The position numbers and the translations under genes were made by a program. 64,000 nucleotides of DNA from Salvelinus alpinus. Its lineage: Eukaryota > Chordata > Actinopteri > Salmoniformes > Salmonidae. The notes beneath the pieces were generated by a model. That model saw only the letters and a list, made by a program, of their open reading frames with translations. It was not told the DNA's origin and did not search any database. Below, one piece after another: positions 24,480 through 34,100 of the stretch (the stretch's first letter is position 1; the number at the start of each line of letters is the position of its first letter). Location: contig NC_092091.1 in NCBI RefSeq assembly GCF_045679555.1, positions 80,488,815 through 80,552,814 of the forward strand, given 5' to 3'.

Positions 24480-25260
24480 GGCATTCTAGGGCCTACTGTA
24501 GGTCAACCAAGATCATGTGGTTTACAAGAAAGATCATGTGGTTTACCGTGGAGTGTTAGGTGGATTCCTTCTTATTACCCTGATACAGCTCCTCCACTTC
24601 TCCTTTTCTCACACCAAACTTTCAAATTTTCATCTTTCACTTCCTCTCTTTTTCTCTCTAGTTTCTGTAAAAAATGTAGGCTTTTGTAAAACCTAAAGAA
24701 AGTGCCTCATTAGCAGACTCAAGTCAGGGCCCATATTTGTCAAATGTCTCAGTGTAGGTGTGCTGATCCAGGATCTGTTTATCCTTTTTGATCACAATGA
24801 ATAAGGTCATACAGACAGGGATGACTTGATCCCAGGTCAGTATTCCTGAGATGGTTGATCTCTAGATCTGCATTTACTTTGCAGTCCATTGGGTTTATTT
24901 TACTGCAGAATATTCCCTGCACTGTTATTCACACATAACATATTATTTCACAAAACATATCTTTGAAAGTAAGGTATAGACACATTTTGATATTGAGGCT
25001 TCTGGAGGAACAGAATATTCAACCATTCATAACCCCAGATTTTGTGCTTGAAACAGGGTGTTGTGAAACACTTCTGTGCAGCAGTCTGCAACGTTTAGTT
25101 GGACTTGAGATTGACTGTAAACTTTAGTTACACTTCCTGCCTGTTTCAAACCAACCACACATGCTGTTGTTGTCACATGATGTATCTGAACCTATCAGAC
25201 AGTGGTACATCAGTTCATTATTGTTTGACCTGTCTTAATAATGCCCCATCACTACTATTG
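24480..25260. other. Inverted copy of lectin upstream flank
   Basis: Matches the reverse complement of 42130-43360 over most of its length, e.g. tcctttttgatcacaatgaa versus ttcataatgatcaaaaagga. It therefore lies upstream of the plus-strand lectin remnant C. No gene seen. Confidence 0.7.
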
Positions 25261-25307
25261 TGTTGTTTGTCTTAACAACAAACCAATGTAACATATTAGG
25301 ATGAATC

Positions 25308-25549
25308 CATTTTAACTCCCAAAGACCTTGATAAGATTTATTTTCTTCATTTCACATGATATGATCATTTAATGGATTGTCTGATTGTTATGTAATGTGT
25401 TAGTGGTTCTGGGGGACTCAGCAGGGGAGATAAAATAAAATGCCTGTGGAGTTGAAATCCAACTAGAGCAATGAAGACCATGGATATTGATGATGACACG
25501 TATGCTGACAAGCCCAGAAAAATGGATGGTGTTGGTGTTACATTTCCAG
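25308..25549 (+). pseudogene. Lectin remnant C: 5'UTR exon and start exon only
   Basis: On the plus strand, ccattttaactcccaaagac then cttg at 25307-25330 matches the 5'UTR exon ends of genes A and B, but the donor GTAAGA reads ATAAGA. The start exon at 25447-25549 reads [20 protein letters not shown] and then VGVTFPG, followed by a GTTCAA donor. It is homologous to [20 protein letters not shown] of gene B, with extra residues KMDGVGV. No transmembrane, stalk or lectin exon follows within the next several kb. It is a dead inverted partial copy. Confidence 0.75.
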
Positions 25550-26024
25550 GTTCAATGCAAGTACAGACAGACATGTAGACAGAAACACACACACTTTCTA
25601 GCTTCATAAGTAGAATGAACACATGGTCCACATAAACCTGTCATTTAAATGTGTTGATAACTGTAAAAACGTACAAATTAAATCAGTTTGTGGTTAAATT
25701 GTTATATCACACCATGATGGTAAATATTGAAATTGCAACCACAGCCTATTAGACAACAGGTGTGTGTTCCCTGGGCCTGATGAATGGTGGACCAGCTCAC
25801 ATAGCTCCAATACAACTCCATTAATTAAACATGGGCTACAGCATGATACACTATTGGTCATTTAGGTTTGAAGCGACATGCACAGCGTTTACCATTAATG
25901 CACTTCCTGCTAACATAGGGGGACAATTCCTTTAAAAGGTGCATTGTTGGCTGTAAAGTTCTTCACGCTATAACACTCCTTGCATTGAATCCCAGTCTGT
26001 AGTCCTTTACACTCATACCCATAT
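25550..26024. other. No gene seen
   Basis: AT-rich sequence after remnant C. I found no match to the membrane or stalk exons on either strand. Confidence 0.55.
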
Positions 26025-26395
26025 TGTTAAGCTCGTCGTCGGATGATAAATAACCGGACGAAAGTGCAGCGTGGTAGGCATACTTTCTCTCTTTATTTGA
26101 AAACGTTACACCGGGAAAAAACAATGAAGCAACAAACAAAGACAAAAAACGAAAGCGCACAGTTCTGTAAGGCTAAGAAACTAAACAGAAAACAAGATCC
26201 CACAAAACCCAAAAGGAAAATGACAACTTATCCCCAATCAGAGACAACAATAGGCAGCTGCCTCTGATTGAGAACCACACCCGGCCAAACACACAGAAAT
26301 AGAAAACATAGAACAGAAAACATAGAATGCCCACCCCAACTCACGACCAAACCAAAATAGAGACATAAAAAAGGAACTAAGGTCAGGGCATGACA
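26025..26395. mobile_element. LTR-like dispersed salmonid repeat (371 bp)
   Basis: Bounded by TGTTAAGC and GGCATGACA, so it starts TG and ends CA. Internal text such as ttatccccaatcagagacaa and cagctgcctctgattgagaa is typical of a repeat I recall from salmonids. The right border coincides with the start of a duplicated unique block (atgctgtactacta, also at 44776). No clear target duplication. Confidence 0.6.
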
Positions 26396-26767
26396 ATGCT
26401 GTACTACTAAGTGTAGTAATGTACTAATACTATAGTAACGCCAGTGTTTCACTTCTAAATTGTGTCAGTTAGAAGTTGACAAGGCACAGTTTGATTAAAA
26501 AAAGGACAGATTGAACAACTAGAAACCAATGATGTATATAAACCCTGGATTGCTGATGCTATGTATTGGCCAATGAGAGGCTTTGAAGCCACCGGCCGCC
26601 ATATTGGCACTCCTCAGTAGGAGCAGTCCTCCATAGGAATGGAATTCAACAATATTTCAGCAAAATGTTTCAAAGACCAAATGACATGTATTTAGATATT
26701 ACTCTGTTGTTGTGGGAACAGAAACATTAGTACTCTCAAATATATTTTAAGGTATGTTTTTATATAG
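26396..26767. other. Duplicated unique block, copy 1, left part
   Basis: Aligns in direct orientation with 44774-45130, e.g. tatataaaccctggattgct and attggccaatgagaggcttt. It is cut at 26767 by the Gypsy insertion and resumes at about 29059. Confidence 0.8.
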
Positions 26768-29058
26768 ATGGGTTAGCTGACAACTTCACTAAAACAATGT
26801 GTGTGCTTCCAAGGGACAGAGATCAGACTATAGTCTTCCTAAAGAGCATGAAGAAAGCCCAATACACACTGTTCCTATTGGACGGTTGAGTAACTCAGAG
26901 ATTCTAGAAAACATTGATGTCTACTTGGCACACTTGTCTCCGGAGGAAAAAGGTGACATTGTTCCACTGATTCTAGAATATCAGGGTTTATTCTCAGATG
27001 TTGACGTGGTGGACTCTGCCCCAATCAAACAACAGTGAACCCTGAAAAGAGAGAGAAGCTCCGCAGTGAGGTAGAGTTCAGGCTTGAGCACGTCATTGCA
27101 ACAGTCCGTGGAACTGTCAGATGGGTCTCTGAGGTTTTGTTACGATTTTCGTAAACTCAATGCCTTTACTAAGTCTGACTCGTACCCTTTGCCCAGGGTC
27201 GATGATTGTGTGGACCGTGTTGGTGCTGATAAATACGTTAGCAAGTTTGATCTGCTGAAGGGATATTGGCAGGTCCCTCTAACTCAGAGCGCCAAAGAAT
27301 TGTCTGCTTTTCTCACTCCTGTTGGTTTGTTTTCCTAATTTAGTCTTCCGTTCAGGTTTTGAAATGCTAAGTCTCTTTTCGTCTCTGCACTGGTGCCAGC
27401 TGCTCTGGATTTTATCATCCATTTGGTTTGTACACCGATGCCAGCGATGTAGGAACTGGGGCTGTGCTCCTACAGAAAGACAATAACAACGTTGAGCAGC
27501 CTGTGTGTTACTTTTCAAAGAAATGGGCCTCATCACAAACACTACTAGACTATCAAGAGGTAGACGCCATCTTTGGTACTGGCTCTTCAGCACTTCGAGG
27601 TTTATGTATCGGTCTCTACCCCTATAGTGGTCTATACCATCATAACCCCTCTTGTTTTCCTGCAAAGACGAGTTCCACAAACCACCGACTCCTTCGCTGT
27701 CTCATATTGCAAGATTCCCCTTGAAATCAGACATGTCTGAGGTAAGGACAACTTGGTTGCTGATTGTCTTTCAAAGGTGGGCAGTCAATACATTTTGTGT
27801 TTTGTGTTTAGCCAGTGTGTACATTATAAGATTATAAGATATAAAGTGTCTGTTTTGTCGTTATGTGTTGACAGCCAGTAGACACCGTGTTTATATTGAA
27901 GGAGGCGACACATTTAAGTTGATCATATTGTGAGATGGAAGTTACTTTCTGTTGGTTGAGAGCAAACTTGTCTTAAGGGGGAAGGTGTTACAGGTTGTGG
28001 TTTTTAATTTTCTATTTTGAGGTTTTACGTTAGCACGTTTAGCACGTGGGGCGCACCGTTTGGTGTCACCTCGTTAGTCAGTATGTGTTACACCTGTGCT
28101 GGCTGGTCCATCTTGTTAGTCAGTATATGTTACACCTGTGCTGGCTGGTCCATCTTGTTAGTCAGTATATGTTACACCTGTGCTGGCTGGTCCATCTTGT
28201 TAGTCAGTATATATTACACCTGTGCTGGCTGGTCCATCTTGTTAGTCAGTATATGTTACACCTGTGCTGGCTGGTCCATCTCGTTAGTTGACGGTGTTGG
28301 CCCAGGTGATATTTAAGAGTGTCTGGCCCAGTGTTCCAGTTGTGTTGAGAGATGTGAAGGGTAAACACCTTTAGTTGGTGCTCCCTTTTTGATAGAAAAA
28401 CATTCCTTTATCAGATCTTCCCTGTTTTCATTTTGCTCCACTTATTGGTTTACTTCTTGTCTTTCAAGTTTGGTGTCTTTTCAGTTTGGTGTGGATTTTT
28501 CTTATGTTTGCCTGTTCTTGGGCAAATGTAGTGGGTGCTCATGATGGGTGTCTTTTAGGTACCAGTTGATGTTGCTAGTCAACTCCCAGTGGACTCCCCC
28601 ATGAGTGTCTTTCAGAACCCCTCCTAAAGCCCACCTCTTTCTTGTTGGTTGTTGGTCAGTGACTATTTGCTAGTTTCCACTTCTGTTTGAGCTACATTAT
28701 TTGGTTCTTGCTGGAGAACGTAAGTGGTTGTGGTTCTGGATGACCAAATTGCTAGCAAGATTGACAAACTTCCATGTGGGGAATTGTAATTGGCTCGTTT
28801 CAGCTCGTTTCATCATTATTGATACCGTTTCTTGTTTTAGGTGTCTTGACTGATTTAACGTTAATATGGGTAATATTTGCTAGCTGTCTCACCAACAACA
28901 ATAATGATGTATTTGAGACAAGGGCTCATTGTTCAAATATATTTGTTTTCAAACATTGGAGATGTAATATAGTTTACATGCTGTCAACAATCTAAGCCAA
29001 CCCTGTCAGTTATGCCTCATGGTTGCTCATTGATTTTGTTGTAGAACAACGAACCCAT
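26768..29058 (+). mobile_element. 5'-truncated Ty3/Gypsy-type retrotransposon with 3' LTR
   Basis: Pol fragments on the plus strand: SNSEILENIDVYLAHLSPEE upstream of the reverse transcriptase; LRFCYDFRKLNAFTKSDSYP then LPRVDDCVDRVGADKYVSKF and DLLKGYWQVPLT (27130-27300), the Gypsy RT palm region; and VYTDASDVGTGAVLLQ with CYFSKKWASSQTLLDYQEVD (27425-27570), the RNase H start. Between them the RT catalytic core is deleted and frames shift. A purine tract aagggggaagg (27975-27985) precedes an LTR starting TGTTACAGG at 27986. Borders were set by comparison with the empty copy at 45100-45140; ttatata occurs at both edges. Confidence 0.82.
27986..29058 (+). repeat. Gypsy 3' LTR with internal 42-bp tandem (28073-28285)
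   Basis: Begins TGTTACAGGTTGTGG after the purine tract. Near its start, five copies of a 42-bp unit (gttagtcagtatatgttaca, then cctgtgctggctggtccatc and tt) lie in tandem. The right limit is approximate. Confidence 0.7.
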
Positions 29059-30140
29059 CTGTTATATATTTTAATCTTCATTTAATATATTTTTAAAGTA
29101 TGCATTAAGTTGTCTAATATACATACATTAAGGTGTCTAATATAATATACTTGTCATTCGAATGTAGACATTAATAAATGCATTTCTGTATCTTCCAAAA
29201 TCTTTACAATGGAGTAGCACCAAAATGAATGTGCAGAGGCTTCAAAACAGAGCCCCCTGTCAATTGTCAAGGGGTAATGCATATCTTTGTTAGAAACTAG
29301 TCTGAGGAAATGTATAGCAGTATAATTGACCACTAGATGGTGGACTTGGTATGTCATCTATGGACATGTGACCAGACCAAGGGTCCGTTCAGCTGGATGC
29401 AACGTTTAGGACCTGAAATATACTACGTAGTAAAAAACATGCCTCTCTGATGTGTAGAATAAGGAATCAATTCCACTTTATTGATATCATTTATATCTGC
29501 AACTTTTGACCAAGCCTGGCTTCTGAATGTGGCCAGAGGCTCTTTCACTATAGTCTCCCTCTCCTTGTCTCCTCCCCTACATCTGCACTGATTGGCTTAA
29601 CAGGTGAAAACAATATGGTAGAAGGAAGCTCATCATTAGACTGGTTTAACTTTCACCTGGTCAGTTCTTTCAGATCAGTGAAGGAGAGGACAGACGAGAA
29701 GAGTGGTTTTTAGACGACTGAGAAAGAGCCCTAGTGTATGGGGGTAGTGTATTGGGTTAGTGTAGTGTAATGTAGTGTAGTGTATTGGGTTAGTGTAGTG
29801 TAATGTAGTGTAGTGTATTGGGTTAGTGTAGTGTAATGTAGTGTAGTGTTGAATTAGCACAGGCTACAGCTCTTCTAGGCCAGTCATGCATAGTCACATG
29901 GAATGGATGTTTATTGGTGGAACCTTAAGTGTGGAGGACGGGCTTGTCATGGCTGGTGCAGAATTAGTGGAATGGTATCAAATACATCACACGCATGGTT
30001 TCCATGGTTTCTATGTGTTTGATGCCATTCTATTTGCTCTGTTTCAGACATTATTACGAGCCGTCCTCCCCTCAGCAGCCTCCACTGATTTATACGCTTT
30101 TAGATGAATCTCATGCATTCTGACAATCACACACACAAAA
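29059..30140. other. Duplicated unique block, copy 1, right part
   Basis: Aligns with 45120-46080 in direct orientation, e.g. ggacatgtgaccagaccaag and gatgcaacgtttagg. Contains a 33-bp triplicate (29745-29850; attgggttagtgtagtgtaa) and an inserted dispersed repeat at about 29910-30097 that copy 2 lacks. No gene seen. Confidence 0.75.
29910..30097. mobile_element. Short dispersed salmonid repeat
   Basis: Contains gtggaatggtatcaaataca and cgtcctcccctcagcagcct, text I recall from many salmonid untranslated regions. The second copy of the block (46010-46040) lacks it, which fixes the borders to within a few bases. Confidence 0.6.
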
Positions 30141-31003
30141 CCTTGTCTCTCTTATAACTGGAGGTAATATCACCTGTTCTACTGTAGTCAATGATTAGTC
30201 CCAGTTAGTGTAGTAACACAACCACAGACACTGTTTTCATAACTAATGGTTATTTATGTTCCAACCCTTCATTCTGGTGTTGTCAATGCAAACTGCAAGT
30301 TAACCAGACATGAGTTCAAATGTAAACAGTAACATTCACTCTCTATCCTAAAGAGACAGAGAGGTGTCTTGTCCTACTAGATTCCATGTTAATATTATAT
30401 AAAATATAGAACAGATTAGAGAGAACAAAAATGTACTAGACAAGAAATGTCTTTAATCTAGATTAAATTATTTATTGAATAAGCAGGAAGTACACGTTGT
30501 TTAAGTACGGAATGATAAAAGCACAAGAAGCAGACATACTGTATAACTATTAAACATATACAGTCATTTATCTGTATTTAGAAATGTAGAACTTAACAGT
30601 AATTGATTGACAGCGGTTTATTGAATGATATTATACCCCTATTATACACTTCATTGTTTGACATATGAATAAATGATTGTGTGTCAGCTTGTGTAGCGGA
30701 CATGAGTCGGTCATGATTGGTTGCTCATCGTCACGTGATGTGGTATTCCCGCCTGCGAGTTGAAAATCAGTGTCAGCTCTCGGCCCGTAAGGGAATTTCC
30801 TCTGTCTAATAAAGGTGTTGTTTCTCCCGTGGGAGACTCTTGTTCAGGTCCTGTATGTTGGTGTGTGTGTGTCTGGATGTGTACATGTGTTCGTTTCTTA
30901 GTTGAGTTTCATTCTATCAAATCCCACCAGTCTTTCAGACCATCATTAACATACAGTAGAGAGTTCATTCATCAGCAGTGCAGAGAAAGTAACTATGAGA
31001 AGA
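30141..31003. other. 3' flank of lectin gene B
   Basis: AT-rich at left, with a TG-rich patch at about 30860-30890. On the minus strand an AATAAA lies at 30622-30617, about 385 bp after the gene B stop, and could serve for polyadenylation. No gene seen. Confidence 0.5.
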
Positions 31004-31136
31004 CTATTTCTCACAGATCCATTTTTGTGGAGAGGAACACACAAAACTCCACCATTGTCCATGGCCTGATGACATGTGATGGATGAACGCACAGTTATGG
31101 TATGTACCACCTTTAGGATGTTCAATCCTCCAATAC
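31004..31136 (-). CDS. Gene B lectin-domain exon 3 with stop
   Basis: 133 bp, acceptor CTGCAG. Reads [20 protein letters not shown], then [15 protein letters not shown] and PQKWICEK, stop TAG at 31006-31004. The usual EPNN becomes EHPKGG and WND becomes a QWWSF context. Its acceptor region is copied about eleven times in the adjacent intron. Confidence 0.85.
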
Positions 31137-34100
31137 CTGCAGTAGAAACAACACAGAGTTAGACTGGCCTCTGTCTCAGAACCTAGAGTATGAACAACAC
31201 AGAGTTAGACTGACCTCTCTCTCAGAACCTAGAGTATGAACAACACAGAGGTAGACTGACCACTCTCTCAGAACCTAGAGTATGAACAACACAGAGTTAG
31301 ACTGACCACTCTCTCAGAACCTAGAGTATGAACAACACAGAGTTAGACTGACCACTCTCTCAGAACCTAGAGTATGAACAACACAGAGGTAGACTGACCT
31401 CTCTCTCAGAACCTAGAGTATGAACAACACAGAGGTAGACTGACCTCTCTCTCAGAACCTAGAGTATGAACAACAGAGTTAGACTGACGACTCTCTCAGA
31501 ACCTAGAGTATGAACAACACAGAGTTAGACTGACCACTCTCTCAGAACCTAGAGTATGAACAACACAGAGTTAGACTGACCTCTCTCTCAGAACCTAAAG
31601 TATGAACAACACAGAGTTAGACTGACCACTCTCTCAGAACCTAGAGTATGAACAACACAGAGAATCAGTCCTATTCCTTCCACTGTGGTCAGTGTTATTA
31701 GATCAGTAGTCTCTTACCTTGTGGTGGTCAGTGTTATTATAGATCAGTAGTCTCTTACCTTGGGGTGGTCAGTGGGGTGCCGTCCACCCATTTCCAGGTC
31801 CCCTCAGTAACAGAATCAGTCAGACCAATCCAGGCAAAAAGGAATGATTCAAACCCATTGATGAATGTCTGTTGTGACACAGAAAAAGCATTGTTAATTA
31901 TACATGATGGACTAATAAATAAAGTAGCTCTCTGTCTCTCACCTGTTCCTCTTCACTGTTAATGATCACCAGGTCTGCTCCTCTCTCCAGACAGTCCTGT
32001 CTACTCTTCTCCCAGGTTTTCTCCTCAGTAGAGAGGTAGTAACAGCTGGAGCCAAACCTTCTCCATCCTTCAGGACAGGACCCTAGAAGTTTGACATTTA
32101 CCATATTTGTCACTTGAATGTTATTTAAAATCAAAAGAGCATGACTCAGATAAAGTTAATGAACCCTTCCAATGAGCTGATAGAGATTCTGCCCTTCACC
32201 AGGAAATAATTCTAATGTTCTGGTGATTTGCCACAGCAATTGTTTTTGTGAATTGCCTTTTTGTCTATATCTTTTACAATGAAGAAAAATATAAACGGAG
32301 CATGAAACAATTTCAAAGATTTTACTGAGTTACAGTTCATATGAGGAAATCAGTCCATTGAAATACATTTATTAGGCCCTAATCTATGGATTGCACATGA
32401 CTGGGATTACAGACATGCATCTGTTGGTCTCAGACACCTCAATAAAAGGTCGGGGTGTGGATCAGAAAACCACCATTTGTCTCACGCAGCGCGACACATC
32501 TCCTTCTCATAGAGTTGATCAGGCTGTTGATTTTGGCCTGTGGAATGTTGTCCTACTCCACTTCAATGGCTGGTCAAAGTTGCTGGATATTGGCGTGAAC
32601 TGGAACACGCTGTCATACACGTCGATCCAGAGCATCACAAACATGCTCAAAGGGTGACATGTCTGGTGAGTTCAGGCCATGGAAGAACTGGGACATTTTC
32701 AGCTACCAGGAAATGTGTACAGATCCTTGTTACATGCAGATGAGCTTCCCTGAGACAATTTCTGACAGTTTATGCAGAAATTCTTTGGTTGTGCTAACCC
32801 ACAGTTTCTTCAGCTGTCCGGGTAGCAAGTGAAGAAGCCGCATGTGGGCGTTCTGATCTGGCGTTACACGTGGTCTGCGGTTGTGAGGCCGGTTGGACGT
32901 ACTGCCAAATTCTCTAAAACAACGTTGGAGGCGGCTTATAGTAGAGAAATTAACATTAAATTATCTGGCAACAGCTAGGGTCGACATTGTTGCAGTCGCC
33001 ATGCCAATTGCATATTCCCTCAAAACTTGAGACATCTGTGGCATTGTGTTGTGGACAAAACTGCACATTTTAGAGTGGCCTTTTATTGTCCCCAGCACAA
33101 GGTGCAACTGTGTAATTACCATGCTATTTAATCAGCTTCTTGATATGCCACACCTGTCAGGTGGATGGGTTATCTTGGCAAAGGAGAAATGCTCACTAAC
33201 AGAGATGTAACTAAATTTGTGAACAACATTTGAGAAAAATAAGCTTTTTGTGTGTATGAAACATTCTTGGATCTTTAATTTCTGTTCATGAAACATGGGA
33301 CCAACACCTTAACATGTTGTGTTTATATTTTTCTTCAGTGTATCTGTGACATTTACACGTTAAACATAACTTTTGAAACTATTATTTATTCACACAGTTT
33401 CTACACAGATCGGAAAATGTGCCTTCAGTTATTAAGCTACACCTTACATGATTAACAATTTACATACAACTTTTAGAATGGATGTTCTGGTGCCCCTTGC
33501 ACAATGAAAAAAAAATAGATTTCTGATCTTTTAAATGTTAATTGTGTTTGTTTTCTTAAGTTGTCTTGTCTGTGTATTTGTGCATGTGTGTTTATTTATT
33601 TGTATTGAAAAAGGGCTCTACTGCAAATGACTGTCCTTACCTGTGATATTACAGTTCAGCCTTTCCCTCTCCTTTTGTAGCTGGTCACGCTCCATAGTTC
33701 TATTCTCCACACTCTTCTTCAAATTGTTCATTTCAGTGGATGTGGTATTTAACCTATTCTGTAACTGGTTTCTTTCTGTGGTCCTATTATTAAGACTATT
33801 CTGTAGCTGGTCTCTCTCTTCAGTCAGGTTGTTGTAACTGGTCTGTAGCTGGTCTCTCTCTTTACTCAGGGTGTTGTAACTGCTCTGTAGCTGGTCTCTC
33901 TCTTTAGTCAGGGTGTTGTAACTGCTCTGTAGCTGGTCTCTCTCTTTAGTCAGGGTGTTATAACTGCTCTGTAGCTGTTGTCCCTCTTTAGTCAAGTTAT
34001 GATAGCTGGTGGGTTGCTGATCTCCTTCTTTATTCAGAAGGCTGTAACTGGCCTGTTGGTTTCTCTCTGTTGAGTAGTGATGATCATTGACTCCATCTGT

